DNA of 7,527 nucleotides from Verrucomicrobiota bacterium (GTDB lineage Bacteria; Verrucomicrobiota; Verrucomicrobiia; Limisphaerales; JAEYXS01), in the NCBI GenBank assembly GCA_021156225.1, contig JAJNBN010000312.1, positions 1 through 7,527 of the forward strand, in the 5' to 3' direction. Shown piece after piece: positions 1-5,583 of this stretch (positions are counted from its first letter, which is position 1; every line of letters begins with the position of its first letter). The position numbers and the translations under genes were made by a program. The notes under the pieces were generated by a model, which worked only from the letters and a program-made list of their open reading frames with translations, had not been told where the DNA came from and did no database searches.

Positions 1-321
1 CGGTTGATCGCGAATCACACTTCGTGGAAGGACAAGTGGAAGAAGCAGAAAATCGAGACTATCTCTCTCTTGCTTCGTGCGGCCATGGATGCCGAGGCGA
101 AGGTGGGTATGAAGCTCAATATTGCCGAGAAGAACCTCGCAAAATTGTTGCAAAGTTTGCCCGCTTTGCGTAATCCAACAATTTCCAAGCTGAGTCAGGA
201 TGGCTGGGTTGCGGTTGAAACGATCATTGACGAGCACGTTGTTCGCGAATTGATCCCGCAGTTGAAGGCGGCCGGCGCAGAAGGAATCATAGAGTATCCG
301 CTGAACAAAGTGGTGTACTAA
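1..321 (+). CDS. hisG: ATP phosphoribosyltransferase, long form, C-terminal part (5' truncated by window)
   Basis: This is the C-terminal end of HisG, the cytoplasmic enzyme that joins ATP and PRPP in the first committed step of histidine synthesis. The reading frame is open from base 1, and the true start lies upstream of the window; the TTG at base 4 is just an internal Leu codon. The visible 106 residues begin with the end of the catalytic part (SWKDKWKKQKIE), followed by the helix SLLLRAAMDAEAKVG. The C-terminal regulatory domain follows, with the family hallmarks LPALRNPTISKL at about 53-64, GWVAVETII at about 68-76, and LIPQLKAAGAEGIIEYPLNKVV at the end. In the HisG family this ACT-like domain binds histidine for feedback inhibition and marks the long form, which does not need HisZ. 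The stop is TAA at 319-321, and a small ribosomal-type gene follows 13 bases later, so the two are probably co-transcribed. Confidence 0.93.
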   Translation, partial: RLIANHTSWKDKWKKQKIETISLLLRAAMDAEAKVGMKLNIAEKNLAKLLQSLPALRNPTISKLSQDGWVAVETIIDEHVVRELIPQLKAAGAEGIIEYPLNKVVY

Positions 322-334
322 ACGAAGAAAAAAT

Positions 335-436
335 ATGGGTTCATTGAAGAAACGTCGTAAGTCGAAGATCAACAAGCATAAGCGCCGCAAGCAGCTCCGC
401 GCCAACCGCCATAAGAAGCGTACCTGGCAGAAGTAA
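335..436 (+). CDS. AURKAIP1/COX24-domain small ribosomal-type protein (33 aa)
   Basis: This small gene reads from ATG at 335 to TAA at 436. It encodes a 33-residue protein starting MGSLKKRRKSKINKHKRRK and ending RANRHKKRTWQK. Seventeen residues are Lys or Arg and two are His, as expected of an rRNA-binding peptide. The MGS-x-KKRR-K-x-x-KHKRRK-x-x-R-x-R-H-K-K-R layout is the AURKAIP1/COX24 C-terminal pattern. That family includes mitochondrial small-subunit protein mS38 and a bacterial counterpart seen in mycobacterial 30S subunits (called bS22 there), which lies near the decoding centre. I infer the same location here. The ATG is the only sensible start. It follows an A-rich leader (GAAGAAAAAAT) without a strong Shine-Dalgarno. 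The gene sits 13 bases after hisG and is followed by an intrinsic terminator, so it is probably the last gene of the his-containing transcript. Gene callers with length cut-offs would miss it. Confidence 0.88.
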   Translation: MGSLKKRRKSKINKHKRRKQLRANRHKKRTWQK

Positions 437-477
437 GCCTCCCGGCTTGCTTCTTTGGAAAAAGAATTGCATTTCAG

Positions 478-508
478 CGCCGTCCCGCACTTGCGGGACG
501 GCGTTTTT
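478..508 (+). terminator. Rho-independent terminator after hisG and the small ribosomal-type gene
   Basis: A perfect 11-base-pair GC-rich stem (478-488 pairing with 493-503) closes a four-base ACTT loop and is followed at once by five T residues (504-508). This is a canonical intrinsic terminator for the plus-strand transcript. It lies 42 bases after the stop of the 33-codon gene and only 20 bases before the ATG of the TPR lipoprotein gene, so the two transcription units are packed tightly. Confidence 0.93.
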
Positions 509-528
509 ATGGCACAGAATACGTAGCG

Positions 529-2223
529 ATGCGTTGTTCTGCCATAATCTTGTGCCTGAGTCTGGTTACCGGCTTCCTTTTGACGGGGTGCAAGACCGCT
601 GATAAAAAGGATCTCAGCCCCGTCGCGCACCAAGATATTGGAGGCATTCCCATCGAAAAATGGGACCTTACCCTTGATAAAGCGGGTGAACAACGGGTGG
701 AGGCTTTTGCGCGCTTTGCGACCGGTATCAGCAACGAATTGCAGGAAAAAGGGGAAGAGGCGTTGGAAGAGTTCTTCCGTGCCGCCTTGGCCGATCCCAC
801 GAATGAACGGCTGGTATTGGATGTTTCCCGGCGCTTGATCCAAGGCCGGCAGCTCGAAAAAGCCGCTATTTTGCTGGGCGAATCGGGCAAGAATCCAGAG
901 GCTTCTGCCAATTTGCTCACTTTGCTCGGTCTGGTGTATGCGGATCAGGACCGTGTGGAGGAGGCCGTGACAATCAACCGCCGGGCCATGAAGAAGGCCC
1001 CGAAGGCCTTGGCCCCTTATCGCAGCCTGGTGCAGCTTTATCTGAAAAAGGACAACGCGTCGGCGGCGCTGTTGATCCTTGGCGAGGCCTCAAAAGTAGA
1101 AGGTGCCGGACCAGACTACTACATGGATCTGGCGGAACTGTATGGGCACTACCTGCGGCAAAAAACGGATCAAGCCGACTTGGTAAAGCCCAGCATGAAA
1201 CAGGCGCTGGACCAGGTCTATGACGCCAAGCCGGATAATCCGGCGATATTGCAGAAACTGGCGGAGGGTTATCAGTTCATCAAAGATATCACGCGGGCCA
1301 CGGATATCTACATGGATCTCTTGAAGCGGTTTCCCAATGCGCCGGGTCTGCGTGAACGTTTGACCAACCTCTTCCTGCAAGGTGGCGAGAAGAGCAAGGC
1401 GGTAGAATTGATCCGCGGATTGATCCGCGAGAATCCTACCAAGCATCCTGAGGCCTATTTCATTTTGGCCAATCTTTTGCGCGAGGAAAAAAAGTACGGC
1501 GAAGCCGCGGAACAGCTCGAACGCATGATCATCGTGAAGGATGATGCGGAGCCGGCGTATTACGAACTCGCGGAGGCCCATAATCTGAACGAGAAACCGG
1601 AGAAGGCCCTCGCGGTGCTGGACAAGGCGAAGGCGAAATTTGGCGAGAGCTTCATCAATCGCTTCTACCGGGCCATCACGTACAACCGGCTGAAGCAGTA
1701 TGACAAGGCCGTGGAACAGCTAACCGCAGCCGAGGTCATGGCCCGGGCCACTGCGCCGGAGCGGTTGACGCATCTGTTCTATTTCCAGATGGGCGCTGCG
1801 TATGAGCGGAATAAGGAACACGCCGAAGCGGTCAAGTATTTCGAGAAATGCCTGGAGATGGAGCCGGACTTTGCCGAGGCGTTGAATTACCTCGGCTACA
1901 TGTGGGCAGAACGTGGCGAGAATCTGGAGCGGGCCAAGGTGCTGATTGAAAAGGCAGTGAACCAGGAACCCGAGAATGCCGCTTTCCTCGACAGCATGGC
2001 GTGGGTGCTCTTCAAGCTTAACCAACCCAAACCTGCGCTGGAGTGGATGCTGAAGGCCGTGAAGCATGTGGAAGAGGAGGATGCCACGCTCTTTGACCAT
2101 CTGGGGGACATATACGCCTCGCTGAAAGACTACAGCAAGGCGCGCGAAGCGTGGGAAAAATCCCTCAAGCTCGAAGTCAGTGAGGAAGTGAAAAAGAAGC
2201 TGGAATCGACGCCCAAGCAATAG
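529..2223 (+). CDS. Tetratricopeptide-repeat lipoprotein
   Basis: A 564-residue protein with a lipoprotein signal at the N-terminus: a short MR start, a hydrophobic stretch over about residues 4-18, then the lipobox L18-T19-G20-C21. The mature protein should therefore be lipid-anchored at Cys21, facing the periplasm or sitting in the outer membrane. The rest is almost entirely helical TPR-like repeats. A clear one lies at about 128-160 (LLGLVYADQDRVEEAV). More degenerate units run through about 240-410. The best are at the C-terminus: about 415-448 (MGAAYERNKEHAEAVKYFEK), 449-483 (LNYLGYMWAERG), 484-517 (DSMAWVLFKLNQPKPALEWM) and 521-554 (DHLGDIYASLKDYSKAREAW). TPR arrays are protein-binding scaffolds, and no catalytic domain is visible; the partner is unknown. 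Such lipoproteins are often involved in envelope assembly or export, but nothing here assigns a pathway. ATG 529 is favoured because the signal peptide begins there, although no Shine-Dalgarno is evident and the gene starts 20 bases after a terminator. Confidence 0.9.
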   Translation: MRCSAIILCLSLVTGFLLTGCKTADKKDLSPVAHQDIGGIPIEKWDLTLDKAGEQRVEAFARFATGISNELQEKGEEALEEFFRAALADPTNERLVLDVSRRLIQGRQLEKAAILLGESGKNPEASANLLTLLGLVYADQDRVEEAVTINRRAMKKAPKALAPYRSLVQLYLKKDNASAALLILGEASKVEGAGPDYYMDLAELYGHYLRQKTDQADLVKPSMKQALDQVYDAKPDNPAILQKLAEGYQFIKDITRATDIYMDLLKRFPNAPGLRERLTNLFLQGGEKSKAVELIRGLIRENPTKHPEAYFILANLLREEKKYGEAAEQLERMIIVKDDAEPAYYELAEAHNLNEKPEKALAVLDKAKAKFGESFINRFYRAITYNRLKQYDKAVEQLTAAEVMARATAPERLTHLFYFQMGAAYERNKEHAEAVKYFEKCLEMEPDFAEALNYLGYMWAERGENLERAKVLIEKAVNQEPENAAFLDSMAWVLFKLNQPKPALEWMLKAVKHVEEEDATLFDHLGDIYASLKDYSKAREAWEKSLKLEVSEEVKKKLESTPKQ

Positions 2224-2268
2224 CTGGGTGTTCCTTCAAGTTTACCGCAACCTCTGAGTTATGAAATT

Positions 2269-2892
2269 GTGAGGGGTTCCCAGTCATTGCTTTTTCCTGA
2301 TGCCAGGCCGCTGGTGACGCGGCTAGGGGGAGAATTCTTTCAGCGTCTGCCAAAAACACCGGGCGTCTATCTGATGCGCGATGCTGCCGAGGCGATCGTG
2401 TATGTAGGTAAAGCCAAAAACTTGCGAGATGAGGCGGCAGCTTTGGCGCGCGAGGCGCTTTTATTGCGAGAACTGAAACCGCGTTTCAACCGCGCCGGAG
2501 TCTGGCCCGCGCCCCCGAGATTTCTATTGTGGCGGATTCAAAATGAGCGATTGGAGCTCCGACTGGTGGCCGCAGTGGAAGAGGGCTGGGAGGTCCACGG
2601 ACCATTGAAGGGCGGGGCGGCGGTGATGTTTGCTTCACTGGTGCGGGTCTTGTGGGTGATGGGTGAACCCGGGAAGGCGTTGAACGAAATGCCAGAGGGA
2701 TGGTTTCACGGCCGGTTTCCCGAGGTGGTCGTGCTGCCGATCCAGACGGAGCAGCTTTTGCGGCATATCCTGTGCGGACAATTATCCGGGCAAACCCGGC
2801 CGGAAACACTGACGGTCAACTGGCAGCGCGAGGTTTTTCTGGAAGACAGTGACGCGGTGCTGAAGTTTTTTCGGCCCAAGAGCGGCGCTTGA
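2269..2892 (+). CDS. GIY-YIG endonuclease-like protein with internally shortened catalytic domain
   Basis: A 207-residue protein related to the N-terminal GIY-YIG nuclease domain of UvrC and Cho. The first half of the domain is clear: LPKTPGVYLM at 27-36 (Tyr34) and IVYVGKAKNL at 43-52 (Tyr45, Lys48). The last part is also clear: AREALLLRELKPRFN at 60-74, with Glu62 and Asn74 spaced 12 apart like the UvrC metal-binding Glu and its conserved Asn. The stretch that normally joins these parts, containing the catalytic Arg, is absent. NLRD runs straight into EAAALARE, and Glu55 stands where the Arg is expected. I read this as an in-frame deletion of about 30 or more residues. Residues 80-207 form a C-terminal region I cannot match to a named domain. 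The start is uncertain: GTG 2269 is the best candidate in frame, while ATG 2261 lies in another frame and stops after three codons. No Shine-Dalgarno is visible. The gene follows the TPR gene by 45 bases. The protein may be inactive as a nuclease, and the gene could be a decaying one. Confidence 0.75.
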   Translation: MRGSQSLLFPDARPLVTRLGGEFFQRLPKTPGVYLMRDAAEAIVYVGKAKNLRDEAAALAREALLLRELKPRFNRAGVWPAPPRFLLWRIQNERLELRLVAAVEEGWEVHGPLKGGAAVMFASLVRVLWVMGEPGKALNEMPEGWFHGRFPEVVVLPIQTEQLLRHILCGQLSGQTRPETLTVNWQREVFLEDSDAVLKFFRPKSGA

Positions 2893-2923
2893 CTTCAAAA
2901 AGCCGCTCAGCATCCTTTCGCCC

Positions 2924-4189
2924 ATGTCCATTTCCAATTCCTGGCTTAAACCAGCATTCGTGCTCGGTTGCCTGTGTCTTACCACCACTCTGATCGGCGC
3001 TGAATTGCCGGTGGCGAAACCGGAGAGCGTCGGCATGTCGTCCGAGAAGCTTCAAGCGGTGGACAAGATCGTGGAGGATCTCATCGCGAAAAAACGGCTG
3101 GCGGGAGCGCATGTCTCCGTGACCCGCAAGGGCAAGGTGGTTTACAACAAGACCTTTGGGAAGATGGACATTGAGGCGGACAAGGCGATGCGTGACGACG
3201 CCATCATCCGCATCTACTCGATGAGCAAATCCATCACCACGGCTGCGGCGCTGATGCTCTATGACGATGGCAAGCTTGGCCTGGATGACCCGATCTCCAA
3301 ATACATCCCGGAGTTCAAGGATATCAAGATCTGGAGCGAGAGCGGCCTTCAACCGGTGAAGCGTGAGCCTACCGTGCGTGACCTGATGCGTCACACGGCC
3401 GGGATGACCTATGGTGGGATCGGCAATCCCGAAGCGGACAAGGCCTTCAAGGAAGCCAAGCTCATGGACCGTGGGCAAACGCTGCAAGAGTTCGGTGCCC
3501 GACTGGGCAAGCTGCCGCTCAAGTACGAGCCGGGCACGCAATGGATCTATAGCATGGCCACTGATGTGCTGGGACGCGTCGTGGAAGTGGCCTCTGGCAA
3601 ATCCTTTGACGTGTTTCTGCAAGACCGCATCTTCACGCCCTTGGACATGAAGGATACGGGCTTTCATGTTCCCGCGGAAAAACTCGATCGCCTGATGACG
3701 GTTTATAACTCGGACAACAAAGGCACGTTGAAGCCTACGGATGTGCCGGCTAAGAGCAACTACCGCACGAAACCGACTTTCCTTTCCGGCGGTGGCGGGC
3801 TCGTCTCAACCACCCGCGATTATCTTCGCTTCCTGCAAATGGTGGCCAATGGTGGTGAACTGGACGGCAAGCGCCTGTTGAAAAAGAAAACGGCCGATCT
3901 GATGACGCATAATGAGCTGCCGGAGATAGCGATGCCGATCCGGTTCGGGAATGAGCAGCGTGAAGGTTTGGGTTTCGGGCTGGGCTTTAATGTGCGGGTG
4001 ACCAAATCGGAGAAGTGGGATCCGGCAAGTCCGGTGGGCGAGTGGGGCTGGGGCGGTATGGCGAGCACGCACTATTGGGCGTCTCCGAAGGATGATCTGG
4101 TGGTCGTCACCATGGAGCAGACGTTGCCTTATTCCTTCATGCTGGAATGGGCGGTGAAGAAGCCGATCTACGATGCTATCGTAAAGTGA
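2924..4189 (+). CDS. Secreted serine hydrolase, class C beta-lactamase/esterase family
   Basis: A 421-residue member of the SxxK serine hydrolase family (class C beta-lactamases, DD-peptidases and EstB-like esterases). An N-terminal signal peptide (hydrophobic over about 11-25) probably ends near LIGA26, placing the enzyme in the periplasm or outside the cell. The nucleophile motif is Ser99-Met-Ser-Lys102, inside RIYSMSKSITTAAALMLYDDG. The second motif is Tyr209-Ser-Met in WIYSMATDVLGRVVEVASG, where true beta-lactamases have Tyr-x-Asn. The third position holds a GWGG loop (375-378) in place of KTG. The family signatures LMRHTAGMTYG at about 154-164 and GGGGLVSTTRDYLRFLQM are also present. These changes favour an esterase or peptidase-like role over antibiotic resistance; the substrate is unknown. 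ATG 2924 is chosen because the signal peptide starts there. The gene follows the GIY-YIG gene by 31 bases and meets the convergent threonine aldolase gene 63 bases later, with no convincing terminator in between. Confidence 0.9.
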   Translation: MSISNSWLKPAFVLGCLCLTTTLIGAELPVAKPESVGMSSEKLQAVDKIVEDLIAKKRLAGAHVSVTRKGKVVYNKTFGKMDIEADKAMRDDAIIRIYSMSKSITTAAALMLYDDGKLGLDDPISKYIPEFKDIKIWSESGLQPVKREPTVRDLMRHTAGMTYGGIGNPEADKAFKEAKLMDRGQTLQEFGARLGKLPLKYEPGTQWIYSMATDVLGRVVEVASGKSFDVFLQDRIFTPLDMKDTGFHVPAEKLDRLMTVYNSDNKGTLKPTDVPAKSNYRTKPTFLSGGGGLVSTTRDYLRFLQMVANGGELDGKRLLKKKTADLMTHNELPEIAMPIRFGNEQREGLGFGLGFNVRVTKSEKWDPASPVGEWGWGGMASTHYWASPKDDLVVVTMEQTLPYSFMLEWAVKKPIYDAIVK

Positions 4190-4252
4190 AAAGATTGCAG
4201 TGCTTCGTTCGCCGTCATTTTTGACTCTGACAGGTACTGTTCGGAACTGAAC

Positions 4253-5293
4253 TCACAGCGCCGTCAAATCCGCTACAAATGCCTCGATATCCTGTGGCGT
4301 GGTGTCCCAGGAGCAGACGAGGCGGCAGCCGCAATCTCCGAAGGTGGTGTAGAATTTCCAGCCCTTGGCATACATCGCCTCGATGACCGGCTTGGGCATC
4401 TCCACGAAGACCATGTTCGTCTCTGTCTTCACTTCGAGTCGCAGGCCGGGCAGGTCGCGCAGTTTGGATTCGAGCAGTTTCGCCATGGCGTTCGCGTGAC
4501 TGGCGTGCTTGAGCCAGACGCCGTTCTGCAAGACTCCAACCCAAGGGGCGGACATGAAGCGCATCTTGGAGCAAAGCTGACCGGCCTGTTTGCACCGGAA
4601 ATCAAACTCCGTCGCCATCTGCTTGTTGAAGAACACGATGGCTTCACCCACGTGCAAACCGTTCTTCGTGCCGCCGAAGCACAGGACATCCACACCCGCC
4701 TGCCAGGTGATCTCCTTCGGGGCGACCTTAAGTGCCGCCACGGCATTGGCGAAACGCGCACCATCCATCTGGATCTTCACGTTATGTTTCCGCGCTACCG
4801 CCCAGATGGCCTTTAACTCCTCCGGCGTGTAGGCCGCGCCAAACTCAGTCGATTGCGTGAGACTGATGGCCTTGGGTTTCGGGTAATGGATGTCCGTCCG
4901 GCGCGTGATGACGTGCTCAATGGCGGCCGCCGTCATCTTGCCGTTCGGGCCGGAGACGAGCTGGAGCTTGGTGCCGTTGGAGAAGAACTCCGGCGCACCG
5001 CATTCATGCGTTTCGATATGCGCCGTCTCATGGCAGATGATGCTGTGATAGGACTGGCACGTGGACGCGAGCGAGAGGGAGTTCGCCGCCGTACCGCTGA
5101 AGGCGAAGAACACCTCGCACTCCGTCTCGAAGATCTCGCGGATGAGATCGGATGCCTTGCGCGTCCACTCGTCCTCGCCGTAAGCAGGGCAGTGGCCGGT
5201 GTTCGCTTCCTCCAAAGCCTTCCAAGCTTCAGGACAGATGCCGGCGTAGTTGTCGCTGGCGAAGTGGCGCGTGCGTTTCGGTGTGTTCGGCAT
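4253..5293 (-). CDS. ltaE: Low-specificity L-threonine aldolase (PLP-dependent)
   Basis: A 346-residue cytoplasmic fold-type I PLP enzyme of the beta-eliminating lyase/threonine aldolase family. It cleaves L-threonine or L-allo-threonine to glycine and acetaldehyde and often acts on other beta-hydroxy amino acids. The N-terminal FASDNYAG (11-18) matches the usual F-x-SDN-x-x-G start of the family. FAFSGTAANSL at 63-73 forms the phosphate-binding region. His88 in CHETAHIETHECGAPE is the likely ring-stacking histidine. Asp177 and Arg180 in QMDGARFANA should contact the pyridine nitrogen and the substrate carboxylate. Lys210 in CFGGTKNG is the Schiff-base lysine. Length is typical and all key residues are present. 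The start at 5293 gives the expected N-terminus. No Shine-Dalgarno is evident upstream (ATCACTTTT before ATG). It lies downstream of the S9 peptidase gene on the same strand, but a 290-base gap with an inverted-repeat element argues for separate transcription. Confidence 0.94.
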   Translation of the reverse strand: MPNTPKRTRHFASDNYAGICPEAWKALEEANTGHCPAYGEDEWTRKASDLIREIFETECEVFFAFSGTAANSLSLASTCQSYHSIICHETAHIETHECGAPEFFSNGTKLQLVSGPNGKMTAAAIEHVITRRTDIHYPKPKAISLTQSTEFGAAYTPEELKAIWAVARKHNVKIQMDGARFANAVAALKVAPKEITWQAGVDVLCFGGTKNGLHVGEAIVFFNKQMATEFDFRCKQAGQLCSKMRFMSAPWVGVLQNGVWLKHASHANAMAKLLESKLRDLPGLRLEVKTETNMVFVEMPKPVIEAMYAKGWKFYTTFGDCGCRLVCSWDTTPQDIEAFVADLTAL

Positions 5294-5346
5294 AAAAGTG
5301 ATCAGAATGTTGAAAACGAAAGCTGAGAGCGGTTGTCGAAGCCAGA

Positions 5347-5368
5347 GATTTCAGAGCTTGATGAAATC
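5347..5368. repeat. Small inverted repeat upstream of the threonine aldolase gene
   Basis: GATTTCA (5347-5353) and TGAAATC (5362-5368) form a perfect 7-base inverted repeat around an 8-base spacer. It lies 54 bases upstream of the aldolase ATG. It could be an operator half-site pair or a hairpin in the leader, or chance; there is no T-run to make it a terminator. Confidence 0.3.
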
Positions 5369-5382
5369 AAACTGACGCGACT

Positions 5383-5507
5383 CCTTCTCCTCAAGGGAGA
5401 AGGGCGGGATGAGGGGGAAGGGAACCTTCGCGAACCAATCGCACCGTTATCTAAAATTTGCTCAATCCCTTCCCCCTCACCCCTTGCCCTCTCCCTAGGG
5501 GAGAGGG
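5383..5507. repeat. 125-base nested inverted repeat (REP/MITE-like element)
   Basis: Two GC-rich arms of about 40 bases face each other. The innermost 14 bases match perfectly (5410-5423 against 5466-5479, TGAGGGGGAAGGGA and its complement) around a 42-base, AT-richer centre. Each outer end folds on itself. On the left, CCTTCTCC (5383-5390) pairs with GGAGAAGG (5396-5403). On the right, CCCTCTCCC (5487-5495) pairs with GGGAGAGGG (5499-5507). The outer hairpins are also roughly complementary to each other, so the whole segment can form one long imperfect stem. This arrangement is typical of non-autonomous dispersed repeats in bacterial intergenic regions. I see no transposase and no obvious target-site duplication. 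In place, it could act as a transcript-stabilising or terminating structure downstream of the peptidase gene. Confidence 0.75.
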
Positions 5508-5583
5508 AGTGGCATCTGCCGCTGCGTGTCACAGCAGAAGCTGTTGACCTATGGATGCTAAAGTTCAAACCGTGGTAGAGGTT

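Larger units (their letters stand above)
5294..5583. other. Intergenic region with several inverted repeats
   Basis: This 290-base gap lies between the 3' end of the S9 peptidase gene and the start of the threonine aldolase gene, both on the minus strand. It should hold the peptidase terminator and the aldolase promoter. The dominant content is the nested inverted repeat at 5383-5507. Smaller stems occur at 5347-5368, at 5531-5544 (ACAGC/GCTGT around AGAA) and at 5567-5584 (AAACC/GGTTT, touching the peptidase stop). None of these has a T-run that would make a clean intrinsic terminator on the minus strand. I could not pick a convincing -35/-10 pair for the aldolase. The short open frames across it look like chance products of the low-complexity purine/pyrimidine tracts. 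Confidence 0.6.

Noticed and set aside
2880..2908. 7-base inverted repeat (GAGCGGC/GCCGCTC) across the GIY-YIG stop codon, as a possible terminator
   Set aside because: The 15-base loop is long and no T-run follows the stem, so it is not a convincing intrinsic terminator; it may be chance.
2936..2973. Possible lipobox (VLGC at residues 13-16) in the serine hydrolase
   Set aside because: The Cys is in the middle of the hydrophobic core and is followed by more hydrophobic residues. A standard signal peptidase I site near residue 26 fits better.
2816..3667. Minus-strand open frame of 283 codons opposite the serine hydrolase
   Set aside because: It overlaps the SxxK-containing half of a clear serine hydrolase gene and shows no family motifs; its His- and Arg-rich composition is typical of a shadow frame.
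529..4189. TPR lipoprotein, GIY-YIG protein and serine hydrolase as a defence or secretion system
   Set aside because: Close spacing is the only link. There is no ATPase, sensor, transposase or immunity-type gene, and the GIY-YIG domain seems catalytically damaged, so a system call would be speculation.
4190..4252. Search for a bidirectional terminator between the convergent genes
   Set aside because: Only a 4-base stem around a T-run (GTCA/TGAC near 4215) is visible; nothing strong enough to call.
4853..5326. Plus-strand open frame of 157 codons across the 5' part of the threonine aldolase gene
   Set aside because: It is antisense to conserved aldolase motifs and has Arg-rich, low-complexity content without a recognisable domain.
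5302..5578. Short open frames on both strands across the intergenic inverted repeat
   Set aside because: They arise from repetitive purine and pyrimidine tracts of the repeat, lack any start context and give low-complexity Ser/Pro/Arg-rich peptides.
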